64,000 nt of DNA from Ananas comosus (Eukaryota; Streptophyta; Magnoliopsida; Poales; Bromeliaceae): contig NC_033640.1 of the NCBI RefSeq assembly GCF_001540865.1, forward strand, positions 2,550,860 through 2,614,859, given 5' to 3'. Both the position numbers and the translations under genes were made by a program. A model generated the notes under the pieces. It had not been told where the DNA came from. It saw only the letters and a list, made by a program, of their open reading frames with translations, and did no database searches. Each line of letters starts with the position of its first letter. The stretch's first letter is position 1. This document shows, in pieces, positions 23,951 to 35,595 of the stretch.

Positions 23951-24449
23951 CCACTCATTTTACCTATAATTTTTTGAGTAAGAAAGATTAGTACTCATAC
24001 CCGTGAGATCGTCAGGTCTACTTGGGGCATTATGGGGGTCTATGTACCACGCCGGTGGACCAAGTTAAAAAAAAAAAAAAAGAGAGAAAGGCCTAAAAAA
24101 AATAATATTGTAATAAGACATAATTAAAGCAAGAGTCCAGCTAATATGCTTTTACATATTAGCATGGAGTACTGTAGCAATTTATTTTCAATGATAAGAC
24201 ATGAATTGCCGATTGGCTTTATTAACATGATTTATACTATTGGAAGTATTTAGAAACAAAATTTCTTATTTTTTCGACATAATTTGAGTAGTGATCAAAA
24301 GCTCTCAAAGTTGACAATTTTAAATACCGATATGATGCATTTGTAGGTGTAAGGATAAAATTTTGATAATTTTTTTTTCACTATTTAGAATTACAAAGTC
24401 GACACTTCAAATGTAAAATTTAAATATTTTATTATTTTTTTAATGAGAT
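23951..24449. repeat. 500-bp repeat, copy 2
   Basis: It is nearly identical to 21733-22231 and begins exactly at the gap base 23949/23950. It continues to the right into the second arm of a foldback element. Confidence 0.85.
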
Positions 24450-24605
24450 TTTTTTTATTAATTATTTATTTTAAAACTATTCATTCTATAGTCAAATAAT
24501 ATTGAAAAAAATATAAATTTTAAAATTTAAACTTTTTCAATAACATAGGTCATGTGTAGCAGAACCAATTGCCGATTCAAATGTCCCGTTATCAAAAATA
24601 AATTT
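24130..24605. mobile_element. Foldback MITE, copy C
   Basis: The left arm has AAGAGTCCAGCTAATATGC and TTGCCGATTGGC; the right arm has the inverse AATTGCCGATTCAAATG near 24565. It is a more diverged member of the foldback group at 14010-15098. Confidence 0.5.
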
Positions 24606-24640
24606 TAAGAACGAAATTAACAAAAAGATATTTCAAAATC

Positions 24641-24910
24641 GGATTGACTTGAGGCGAAGGGGGAAAGGCATTAGCCAAATTTATGACTCTTGGGAGTTGG
24701 ATTTCCTTTATAACTTTCGCTCCCAAAGTTGTTTCCAAACTCAGAACTTCTATCATCAGTAAATCTTTGTACTCTGTTCCTATTGCAAGTGGAGGAGTGA
24801 AACCTAACCTTCAGCCGAAGGAGATTGGTTGATGCTCGCTTCCGAGTGCGCTGGGCTGGCCCGAGTTTCATCTCGGCCACGACATTGTTGAAACACACGG
24901 GTAGCATTCC
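24641..24910. other. Possible organelle-derived (NUMT-like) sequence, piece 1
   Basis: This stretch has more balanced base composition than its neighbours and no repeat signature. It is the left target flank of the 11-kb Copia element and continues at 35917. The texture recalls plant mitochondrial intergenic DNA; this is only an impression. Confidence 0.3.
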
Positions 24911-25231
24911 TGTTAGTTTATAAGCTTGTTTTATTTGCTTTTTTTTATTTGAAGAGTTGTGTTTCTTATGAAAGGGTGTGTCATTTTGTAAAGGTTGTGT
25001 CTTTGGGTTTAGGGTCATGTCCTTTAGTGAAAGGTTGTATTTTTTCGTGAAGAGTTGCGTCTTTTCATGCTCTATAAATAGAGAGCAAGTAATTTGTTGT
25101 GTAGAGTTGTGAAGTGTGGATCAAATTGTATTATTCAGTAGAAGTGTACTGAAGTTTAGTTATATTAATAAAGTTTGTTATTCTAGTGTTAAATACTTTT
25201 TGTAGTTCATTTATATATCAGCCCACCAATA
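24911..25231 (+). repeat. 5' LTR of Copia A
   Basis: It starts TGTTAG and ends CCAATA (CCAACA in the other LTR). It contains the TATA-like motif CTCTATAAATAGAGAGC near 25070, the likely LTR promoter. Confidence 0.92.
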
Positions 25232-25233
25232 TT

Positions 25234-25245
25234 TGGTATCAAAGC
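25234..25245 (+). promoter_or_regulatory. Primer-binding site of Copia A
   Basis: TGGTATCAAAGC lies two bases after the 5' LTR and differs by one base from the usual initiator tRNA-Met complement TGGTATCAGAGC. Confidence 0.8.
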
Positions 25246-25267
25246 TAGAACGAAACTCTGTTGAAAA

Positions 25268-28200
25268 ATGGCCACACAACTTCTCCAAACTCAAATCCCA
25301 AAATTAGTAAAAGATAATTATGAGAATTGGTGCATTCAAATGAAAGCACTTCTCGGTTCTCTAGACCTTTGGAAATTAGTAAAAACTGGATACCAAGAAT
25401 ACACAGAGCAAGAAGAAGCTGCATTAATTATAGCCCGACGAAACGGTTTGAAGGATTTAAGAAAGAAGGACAAAAAGGCGCTCTTCTATCTTTACCAAGC
25501 AGTAGATGAGTTGACGTATGAGAAAATTGCCGAAGCAATTTCGAGCAAAGCAGAATAGGATATTCTTACCACCGTCTTTACAGGAGATGATAAAGTAAAG
25601 CGGATTCGTCTACAAATGTAAGGAAGTGAATTCTCGAAACTCGAGGATTAGACTTCGATTAGAATCGACTATTCGTCGAGTGAGTAGGCTTCGGAAAGCC
25701 CGAAGGCGATTATAATGCGTAAAGTGCATTGAAGAGGGGCCCGCGAGAGCACCAAGTGCAAAACTTGCACTGGAGCATCAGGCTGGGTTGCGGAGGTCTC
25801 TGATGAGACCGGTCCCTGATGGGCAGGGACCGGTTCCCGAACGTTGGCCTGGCGAGATTTAGCCAAATTTGGCTAAGTCCCGAGAATGCAGCTCTCGGGA
25901 ACCGGTCTCTCGGACAAGGACCGGTCTCCCGGGGACCGGTCTCTCAGGCAAGGACCGGTTCCCGAACGCGAAAATCCCTCTGCTCGAAATGGCAGCCTTC
26001 GGGGACCGGTCCCAAGTCGGGGAGACCGGTCCCTCACTGCGAAAATGCCCAATGAGGGCTGATTCTAAAGATGAAAAGTTGAGGGGGCTAGTTGCAAAAT
26101 GGCCTTTAATAGGGCTTGGGGATCTCTCTCTCACCCTCAGTTGCTCTCTCTCTCTCTCTCTCTTTCCCTTTCTCTCTCTAGGAAAGAAAAGAAAAGAAAG
26201 AGAAGAAGGAGAAGAAAGAAAAGAAGGAAAAGAGGAAGAAGTTGAAGGAGAAGTTCAAGAAGAAGAAGAAGAAGGTCTTCTTCTCTCCCTCCTTCAAGCT
26301 AAGGCAAGCTTGGAGCTTGGCTTAGAGGTAAGCTTCCACCCCTTTAATGGTAATTCTAGGGTTTTGGGTTTTTAGGGTTTAGAATTGGTTCAAATGGAAC
26401 CTATTAGGGATAAATGGAAGGTTCGAGCTCGCAATTGAAGCTCGCACCGTGGATTTCCTTCCCGTTGCCATTTTAGGGCACGGATTGGGGTTTTGGGAAA
26501 TCTAGGGTTTTGATCTAATTTGTTGGGTCGCTAACCTAATTGCTAGGTCTTTGAACGCGTCGGCGAAGACGGTTTGCCGATCCGACGAGCGGGTGCAGAG
26601 TTATCGCCGAATCGGGTACTCGAGGGCTCGCTTTGCCCCGAGGAGTTTAGGCGGCGTGCAAGAACCGCAACGTCGAGCTTTCTATTGTCGCGGCATCGCC
26701 AAGAGGTGGGTGGTGTCCATCCCGAAGCAATCGGGCTCCCTCCTATGTCTTAGTATATTTGATCTTGCATCTTGTATTATTGCATTATAGGATTTGTATG
26801 CATTGCCTTTCCTTATGTTTTTCCTTCATGGTATCGTAGTGTGCATCGGATAATTGATATATTGGATTGATAAGGATTGGGTCGAGATTGTGAATCCTAT
26901 GATGTAGAGAAAATGATGAAGTATGAACGAGTGGCATCTAGTTAATAGTAAACTATGAATGAGTGGCATCTAGTCGATAGCGGACAAACGGACAATCTAG
27001 TTAATAGTGTATGTGACACCTATGGACTATATGATGATTGTGACTCTAAAGGATAGGGTATCCTCGAGCTTAGAGGATTGGATCATGCTCACGGTCTGTT
27101 AAATCTTGTGATGGAAGCCCCACACAAGTAGTGCGCTCCGGATGTTGGTCACGCCAGGGATTGCCTATATGGCCCCGCCAGACGGTCTCGGGTCCGTAGT
27201 GTGAGTTGATTCTCCCTACGCGTCGAGATGGCTAGTGAGCTGTAGGCGAGCCTTCGGGTAAGCCATGAGATTAATGAACAAGTAAATGATGTTATTGAAC
27301 GAGCGAATAGCTTCACCTTTGGACATGATGACAGGTTAGTTGCTTACCAATTCATTGGACATGCATTCATACATTTATGATTGGGCATAGTAGAATAGCT
27401 TCATTTCCGTCATTTACAGCTCCTTATCTATATATCTATCTGTCTATCCATCTATTGGTATATCTACTTGTGCCCGCTTGGACCTAGTGGGGAGATCGGC
27501 GGAGTCGGCGGCCGAACCCACTGGGAACTAAGGAAGTTAGTTCTCACCCCCATTTTTACCACAGGTTCCAGTTCGGGTGTCCCCGGTGAGCGTGAGGATC
27601 GCGGTAAGGGCCCGGCGTTTTAGTAGCATTAGCTACCTTCCTTTTTGCACTAGCCGTCACCCTTTTATATTTGAGAGTAGATGATGTATAGGGTGAGGTT
27701 CGAGTGATTGTATTTATATTTTGGAAGAATGTAAAAGATGTAATTGAATGTATTGAGTCAAATAAATGTAATAGATAGCTCTTCTCTCTTATGTACTTGT
27801 ATATGTTTCTATACTTGTATCTTGCTCTCGTCTTGTTAGCACTTGTTGTGCTCTTGTGATTGTGTACTTATGAGTTGATTCCTGGGTAAACTCTTGTACA
27901 TGATCGTTTGCTTAGCCTTGGGCGGACAGGGGAGACTCTGTCCGTTCGGCGTCTGTTCGACGCGCCCGGGCCCGAACCAAATTGGTTGCGGTCGCGGGGC
28001 GTGACAACAAAAGCTTCGAGCGGAATTCGAAGCAATCCAAATGAAGGAGTCCGAAAGTGTTGCGGACTACGTTTCTCGCATTTTGGTAATTGCCAACCAA
28101 ATGAAGCGAAATGGAGAAGAGCTAAATGATGAACGAGTTGTAGAAAAGGTCCTTCGTTCCCTCACATCAAAGTTTGAGCATATTGTTGTCGCCATAGAAA

Positions 28201-28561
28201 AGTCAAAAAATATCAGTACTCTTTCTATCGACCAATTGACAGGATCTCTCCAAGTGTATGAGCAAAGACTACAAAAGATGTATGAAGACGAGTCGATTAA
28301 GCGGGCTCTCAAGTCAAATTGAAACTTGATAATAGAAAAGGCAAAAATCGTGGAGAAAATAATTATAATAGATATAAGAATCAAAAGAGATATAATAATG
28401 ACCGACATAATAGCAACAACAGTGGTCACAATTCACGACATGTATATGGACCAAAAAGAGGCAGACGAAATAACAATCGTCTAGGGTCTTATGGTGGTGC
28501 AAGATCAAATATACAATGCTATAATTGTAAAAAATATGGTCACTACAGCAAAGATTGCTAG
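25268..28561 (+). pseudogene. gag of Copia A, split by a solo LTR
   Basis: The frame starts at ATG 25268 and reads the Copia gag head (LVKDNYENWCIQMKALL). A TAG at 25556-25558 replaces a Trp codon expected in this family. The frame runs to 25616, where the solo LTR entered. It resumes at 28012 with [14 protein letters not shown] and VADYVSRI, so the two halves join exactly across one copy of ACAAA. A frameshift near 28318 moves the reading into a basic Asn/Arg-rich stretch and the zinc knuckle CYNCKKYGHYSKDC (about 28517-28558), followed by TAG. Confidence 0.88.
25617..28006 (+). mobile_element. Solo Ty3-type LTR 1 inside Copia A gag
   Basis: The 2390-bp insert starts TGTAAGG and ends GGGCGTGACA. 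The flanks are ACAAA at 25612-25616 and 28007-28011, a perfect 5-bp target duplication. It holds no coding region, primer-binding site or internal domain, so it is a solo LTR left after recombination. The size and GGGGCGTGACA end suggest a Tekay/Del-like chromovirus; this assignment is from memory of the family. It contains a CT microsatellite near 26143-26162 and eight ACCGGT repeats at 25810-26030. Confidence 0.88.
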
Positions 28562-29937
28562 TATAAGAAGACTGAAGGAGTGAATCACTACATCGACAGT
28601 ACAATAGAAGATGAAGTTGCAGAAATATCATTGTTACTTGCATGTCAAGATGAAGTTAAAGATCGAGAATATGTATGGTTTCTGGATTCCGGTGCTTCAA
28701 ATTATATGTGTGGAAGGAGAGAACTATTTATTGAAATGGATGAAAATGTTGATGGCAATGTGAAATTTGGTCATTCATCCAAAGTACCTGTTAAAGAAAA
28801 AGAAAAAATTATGTTTACATCAAAGACTGGTGAAGAAGAATTCATCTCCAATGTATATTATGTGCCCGAATTAAAGAGCAACATACTGAATATCGGACAA
28901 CTTGTGGAGAAAGGATATATCGTTCATATAGAAGGCTCTACTTTGACTTTGAAGGATAAGAAAGACAAAATGATTGCGAATGTACATATGTCAAAGAATC
29001 GAATGTTTCCTATAAACATAAAGTCAGAAATTGAAAGGTGCTACTACTCTGAATTTAAAGAAGAATCAGAATTATGGCATTTGAGGTATGGGCATTTAAA
29101 TTACAATAGTTTAAAATTATTATCATCTAAAAGAATAGTACATGATCTTCCCGTTATCAAACATTCAAATGCAATATGTGAAGGCTGTATAATTGGAAAA
29201 CAAACAAGACTTTCTTTTATTAGTAACAAAACAAAATTTGCAACGAAACCTCTAAATTTAGTGCATACTGATATATGTGGTCCTCTTCCTGAGTCTTATG
29301 GAGGAAATAAGTATTTTATTACTTTTATTGATGATTGCACTTGAAAGATATGGATTTACTTTATCAAAAAGAAATCTGCTGCATTTTCTACTTTCAAAAA
29401 ATATAAGGCTTTGGTAGAAAGGGAAAGTGGAAACAAAATAAAAATATTGAGATCCGATAGAGGAGGAGAATACATTTCAAATGAATTTAAAGATTATTGC
29501 AATAAAGAAGGTATTCAACAGCAATTCACTACAGCATATAGTCCACAACAGAATGGTATAGCCGAGCGAAAAATAGAACAATTTTAGATATGACAAGAAG
29601 TATGCTTAAAGAAAAAGCTTTGCCTAAGTTATTTTGGGCAGAAGCAGTTGCATGCGCAGTATATTTAATTAATAGAAGTCCAACTAAGAATCTAAAGAGT
29701 ATGACATCGGAAGAAGGGTGGAGTGGATATAAACCTGGAGTTAAACATCTCAAGATATTTGGATGCATTGCTTATGCACAAATTCCCAAGGAGAAAAGAA
29801 AAAAGTTAGATGATCGAGGCGAAAAATATATCTTTACTAGTTATAGTGAGCATTCTAAAGCTTACAAATTCTATAATCCAATTACCAATAAAGTAATTAT
29901 AAATAGAGATGTTATATTCGACGAAAATGGTACATGA
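28562..29937 (+). pseudogene. Protease and integrase region of Copia A pol
   Basis: The frame holds the protease motif LDSGASNYM (about 28683), a pre-integrase HLRYGH and CxxC region (29077-29200), and the integrase start HTDICGP with FITFIDD. TGA at 29342-29344 interrupts it. The core continues with SDRGGEY (about 29455) and NGIAERK, where a one-base loss in an A-run near 29570 shifts frame. The rest (29590-29934) is the integrase C-terminal part with FWAEAV and [14 protein letters not shown] second TGA follows at 29935. Confidence 0.88.
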
Positions 29938-31800
29938 AATTGGAATATAGACGAAAAAGAAAAAGGATTAATAGATCAGGAAATTGAAGAAACCGACAAT
30001 GTGCTAACTGATAATGACACTCGATCACCAATGACTCCAGCGTTAGCATTACCTGGTCCTTCATCATCCACTCCTTCAAGTTCATCAAGTCCAGTCAGAT
30101 TAAGAAGACTTGAAGATATATACAATGAAATGGATGCGATTGATAGTAAGAATTTACTTTGTTTACATCTTAACGAAGAACCATTAACTGTTGAAGAGGC
30201 TTTACAAAAGGATGTTTGGCGCACTGCAATGAATGAAAAAATTAAGGAAATAGAGAAAAATAAGACGTGGAAACTAACTTCACTTCCTATAGGACATAAA
30301 GCTATTGGAGTAAGGTGGATATAGAAGATCAAGCACAGTGCTGATGGACAAATAATACAATGTAAGGTATGGTTAGTCGCAAAGGGATATAAACAAGAAA
30401 AAGGTGGACTATGAAGAAGTATTTGCACCAGTAGCCCGACTTGATACAATGTGACTTATCCTTGCAATAGCTATTTATCATGATTGGCAAGTACATCAAA
30501 TGGATGTAAAATCGGCGTTTTTAAATGGTTTTCTCGAGGAAGAAGTTTATATTGAACAACCTCCTGATTACAAAATAAAAGGTGCGAAAGATAAGGTTTA
30601 CCGTTTGAACAAAGCTTTGTATGGCTTAAAACAGGCTCCACGAGTTTGGAATACTCATCTTGATAATTATCTTCAAAATAGTGGATTTTGTAAATGTCCT
30701 TATAAGTATGCGACATATATCAAGAAAAATAAAAATAAAAAAGGAGATATTTTGATTATATGTGTGTATGTGGATGACCTACTAATCACAGGATGTAGCA
30801 AAGAGGTGATAAATGATTTTAAGAGTATCATGATAAAAGAATTTGAAATGACAGATTCGGGACTTATGTTATATTTTCTCGGTATTGAGGTGAAACAAGA
30901 TAAAATGGAATCTTTATCACTCAAAAGAGATATGCTGAAAATATTTTGAAGAAATTCAAAATGGAAAATAGTAAAGAAATTAATACACCGATTGCACGTG
31001 GAACCAAACTCAGCAAAAGTGATACTGGAAAGAAAGTTAATTCTACTCTATTCAAAAGCCTAGTAGGAAGTCTTCGCTATTTAACAGTGAGTAGACCAGA
31101 TATTATGTATGGAGTTGGATTAATCAGCCGATATATGGAAAATCCAATGGAATCACACTGCCAAGTTGCAAAACGAATTTTGAGATATGTAAAAGGTACC
31201 ATTGGTCGTGGATTATATTATACAGAGTCAAAAGAATTAAAATTACTTGGGTATATAGATAGTGATTGGGCCGGAGATCAAGATGAAAGAAAGAGCACTA
31301 CAGGGTACGTTTTCTTTATGGGTTCTACAGCTTTCACATGGAGTTCTAAAAAATAGCAATTGTCGCCTTATCAACATGTGAGGCTGAATATGTTGTTGCG
31401 GCATCTGGAGTTTGTGAAGCAATATGGTTAAGAAACGTACTACAAAAATTGGGTTGTGGTGATTAGATTTAAGGTTTATTACTTACATACTCCAAAGTGA
31501 GAAGCAAAAATGTTTGCCTCTGAGTTGACCGCCTTGATCCTGCTCGTGTCTCGTTCTCCTACCCCAATATATATTGATAATAAATCAACGATCGAATTAT
31601 CTAAAAATCCAGTGCATTATGGGAGAAGTAAACATATAGACACAAAATATTATTTTCTTCGTGAAGAAGTAAAAAAAGGACGAGTTGAATTAATTCATTG
31701 CAACTCTGAGGAGCAGATAGCGAATATTTTTACCAAGCCGTTACAAATAGAAGTTTTTCAAAAATTTAGAGAAAAACTTGGAATTCGAAAATGGAAAAAA
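29938..31800 (+). pseudogene. Reverse transcriptase and RNase H region of Copia A pol
   Basis: It begins with an acidic linker and MNEKIKEIEKNKTWKL. A TAG sits at 30322-30324 and a frameshift near 30405. The RT core has QMDVKSAFLNG (about 30497) and YVDDLLI (about 30767). Another frameshift is near 30940. RNase H has IDSDWAGD (about 31255) and STTGYVFF, then a break at 31355. Bases about 31467-31560 look like a short insert before DNKSTIELS and KHIDTKYYFLRE. The region cannot make a working polymerase. Confidence 0.88.
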
Positions 31801-31802
31801 AA

Positions 31803-31805
<3 letters not shown>

Positions 31806-31840
<35 letters not shown>

Positions 31841-32611
31841 CAAGTTTGGTCCTTAAACCTATGACCAACAAGCATATTTTTTAGGTTGCTCCCTCTAACC
31901 ATCCAAGCTATGCAAACAAATTATAATTATTTGAAGAAAATAATTAATATTATGGATGCATCCTGTTGAATGTAATGATTGGAGAGTTGACTTGTTGACC
32001 AACGGTAGTTATGAAATATATGGTGCGGACTTGTTGACCAATGCACGATGCATTGGTCAACAATGCATGACTTGTTGATCGACAGTAGTTATGAAATATA
32101 TGGTGTGCACTTGTTGACCAATGCATGAAGTAGTTAACATAATTAACTATTTTTTGAAAAGACATGTCTCTTGGGTTTAAAAAAAGGATACTTGAAATAT
32201 AAAAAGACATGTCTCTTTGTTTAAAAAAGGATATTTCAAATTAAAAGGATGTGTCTGTTGAATTGGGATACTTTAAAGGGATGTGTCATTTGGTTGTTTT
32301 TGAAAGTTTTTCATGCCCATAAATAGTGAATGAATAGTTGATGTTTCTTAAAACAACTTAACATTAAAGAAACGAGAAACATGGAGAATAAAGTGATAGT
32401 AAGAGTGTCCTACAAAAATCTACTTCAGGAACACTGTTAGAAAATGAAGATGTCGCTGCCATAATATCGCACTTATCAAGAAGGACCTATTCACATTCCA
32501 AAATTTTATTCGTTTGTCGAATTCAGAAATTCCACTTATATGGGCGATGTGAAAAAATCAAAGAAGGATGCGGAACAAGATATGGCACATTTTGCTTTTA
32601 TGAGTACCACA
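31806..32611 (+). other. Downstream region of Copia A: TA repeat, tandem repeat, LTR-like text
   Basis: A TA microsatellite lies at 31809-31838. Two copies of an 80-bp unit with GACTTGTTGACC and AGTTATGAAATATATGG start at 31989 and 32069. A palindrome (GACCAATGC...GCATTGGTC) lies between them at 32036-32058. Bases 32160-32410 read like a Copia LTR (ATAAATAG motif near 32320). A coding-like stretch follows from about 32460. Confidence 0.55.
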
Positions 32612-35577
32612 TGTGGAATACTGATTTGTTATCACTCGGACGCAGTGTGTGTTGCCGGTTAACGTGTGGGCTCGAAGGTGAAATGAGGTGAAACCGTTTT
32701 GGCGCGAAATTGACGCGAACACGGATGAATTGGGCTAATGTTTCATTATGAGGGACCAAATTGCAAATAGCAAAAATAGTGAGCCAAGTTGCAAAATGGC
32801 TTGTTCTTATCCCTTTCTTCTCTTTCTCTTTCTCAGATTTTTGTAAGTAAAGAAAAGCAAAAGGGAAAAGAAAGAATAGAGAAGAAGAGAAAGAGAAGAA
32901 GAAGAAGAAGAAGAAGAGGAGGTTTGATTTCTAGTTTCTTTTCTTTTCCTCTTCCTTCCCTTTACTTTTCTTTTCCCTTCTTATCACTCTCCCTCTCACC
33001 CCCTCTCCCTGCTGCTGCTGAGCTGGTGCTTCAGCTGTTACTGCAGCAGCAGCAGCCGTCTGTTGCTGCGAGCAAAGCAGCAGCAACAACCTGCTGCTGC
33101 GAGCAGAGCAGCAGCAGCAGTCCGCTGCTATTGCGAGCTGCTGCTACGAGAAGAGCAGCTGTTGCTGCTCACTGCAGAGCAGCAGGCAAGCTGCTGCTAC
33201 TGCTGCTGCTACTGACTGCACAAACAGCAGCAGCAGTAACAGCAACTGCATGGGTAGTATGAGAAGAAAGAGAGAGGGAGAAACAGAAAAAGAGGAAAAG
33301 ATAGAAACAATGAAAGAAAGATAGAAAGAAAAGGGGAAGGAAATGAAATACTGAAACGGAAGTGACATTGGCGCAATTCGTACCCCTATCATCAAATTTG
33401 GACCTCGCAGGGTATCAAGGCATGTTATCTAGTTCGTGACGCATGTCCGGCTAGTCGAATTGTAAGTGTTTTCGGGCGATCATGAGCCGAGGATGTACGT
33501 GAGTGGTGCTTTCCTTGCCGGAGTCGATATAGCTGTTGAGGTGGGTTCTGAGTCGTCGAAAATGACAAAATTCCTTTTATGTCCATTTTCCTCGCATATA
33601 CATATATATAATGGACTTCAATATTGATAAGGGTTGTGTTAGTATAAAATTGAGTGGAAGAATGGCTTTCTAGTGTGCGCAATCGTGAAGGATGATTTAT
33701 CCATTGTTTCAAGTAGCCATGCCATACTTATTCATATTTATATCTATTGTGAGAGATGAGTCATTGCATAGTGAGTAGGGATTTTCGTTCAATCGCATAT
33801 TGCTACAACTTGAGGTCATTTTGTGTGAATCCTCTACCGGATAGCCGTGAAATAGTGGTTGTTAGCAGCATATCATTTAGACATTCTAGTAGGTCATGAG
33901 AGGCTAGATGACACTTTATGCATCTTGGTGAGTCATCTCTTACTCATTTGTATTGTGCATGCCATTTATTATGTGATAGAGGCTGTGGGTAGCGTAGCGG
34001 TAGTATGCTAATGTTTTGGTCATAGCTAGAGCATATGCATTTTATGATGTATTTGGTAGATACCCTCGATTAGCGTGGCGAGAATGAACGGATTTTGGAT
34101 AGTGAGAAGTATATGATCATGCTACTGTGATATATGTATTATTTGATATTCTTTGATTGTGCCGAGGGTATCAGATTGGTTGCTTGTGATCTTTTGACCA
34201 TCACGTAGACCATAGCCTATAGAGCCATACTGAGTTGGACAGAGATACGTACTATTAGACTCGGTAGGGGTCGCTCCCCTTCGAGTGTCGCTCTGGATGC
34301 TGGCCAGTTATATCAGAGATATGTGTGCCCTTGGGAAGATGACCCACCTGCGGGAGTGGTGTTCGGGCTGGGGGTAGAGCCTAGGTGTCGACGATGCACC
34401 TGCGGGAGTGTGATTCAGGCACTAGGCAAGCGCAGGCTTGACCGGACGTACGAGTCGGTCGTTGTGATTGGGTACTGTGATTGGGTACTATTACGGCATT
34501 TGTTTAGTAGTAGTTACATTTTTGCATACACTACTCAGTTTCTTTCCTTTCCTCTCGCTACATATACAAGGACATGATAGTATATCAGGTATAGAGACAA
34601 GTATAGAGAGTTGTTTATATTACATGCAGTTATTCATCTACTGTTACTTTACATTTGCCTATGCAGGTCATAGCCAGTTAGTCTTCTACTATACTTGACA
34701 TTCATTTATACTGCTTAGAGCCAATTACCTTGATTGTTACTTATGGTCATTCATTTACCTGTTCAGTTAATTTCCCTGTGTACTTGCATTTAGCTACTTA
34801 TCTACCACACATTTTACTGTTCATTCATTAAGCTGGCTTCTAGTAGACCCAGTGGGAAGGTCATGGTTATCGTTGACCGTACCGAGTGGGAACTACTATT
34901 CAGTAGTTCTCACACCCTTTGGTGGTTCACTTTTCAGGGATTCGTATGCTGACGGTTGATCGAGGTGAGGGGGACCGAGAAGTAGTTAGCATCCCCTACC
35001 AGCATGCCTATATAGTAGAGGACCACCAAATAGAGTGCTATTCTGTACAACTTGCCTGCACTGGCGAGGGTCTAGGCTGTTTACATGTACTTTTCTTTTG
35101 AGGTTGAACTTTATTTGGTGTAGTTCATGTTGTACGGCAACTTAGGTTGAAAATAGCGCTCTGATACATGTTATTTATTTATTCGGTACTTCTTCTTGAT
35201 TTATGTATTGTGGATACCCTTCATGTTTGCCTCGTGGTTTGTCTTGTACTGGTCGATTTTGTTGACGCTTCGTTCGGACAGGGAAAACTCTGTCCGTTCG
35301 GCGGGTCTGTTGACGTCCTCGTGGACTTCTATGTGGACTCGGGGCGTGACACCACAGGTATGGTTTCTCTTGATCAAAGAAATTTGTATTTAGAGAAACT
35401 TGCAAAAAAATTGGAAAAAGAAAATATGGCATTGAATTTGGAGAATAAATCTCTAGAGAACGCAATCAATGAGTAGGCCTCCAAAATTATGAGTTTGATT
35501 TCTGACAAAATAGTCTTACAGGAAAAACTCTAAGATTATGAAGATCCAATCGAAGAAGACGTCGATAGTTTTGTATA
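32540..35577 (+). pseudogene. Accessory coiled-coil reading frame of Copia A, split by solo LTR 2
   Basis: With solo LTR 2 and one CCACA copy taken out, a single frame runs across the junction. It reads MGDVKKSKKDAEQDMAHF before the insertion and MVSLDQRNLYLEKLAKKL after it, then a heptad-like Leu/Lys/Glu pattern typical of a coiled coil. TAG (35474-35476) and TAA interrupt it and it ends at TAA near 35575. It lies between RNase H and the 3' LTR, outside the normal gag-pol. It might be a captured host exon, a piece of another Copia gag, or an extra ORF of this family. Function unknown. Confidence 0.45.
32612..35351 (+). mobile_element. Solo Ty3-type LTR 2 inside Copia A
   Basis: The 2740-bp insert starts TGTGGAATAC and ends GGGGCGTGACA. 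CCACA at 32607-32611 and 35352-35356 is a perfect target duplication. It shares its end motif, the inner GCAAAATGGC motif and overall order with solo LTR 1, so it belongs to the same or a sister family. A CAG/CTG-rich tract lies at 33009-33250. Its open frames are low-complexity or unrecognised and are not called as genes. Confidence 0.88.
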
Positions 35578-35595
35578 AACAACCTTAAGGGGGAA

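Noticed and set aside
31985..32125. Repeat-spacer pattern that might suggest a CRISPR array
   Set aside because: Only two long units in a plant retrotransposon; no short regular repeats.
32789..33262. 157-codon open frame with poly-Leu/Ala/Gln
   Set aside because: It lies inside solo LTR 2 over a CAG/CTG and purine tract; low complexity in every frame.
34323..35101. Several 60-100-codon frames
   Set aside because: They lie inside solo LTR 2; LTRs of this kind have no coding region.
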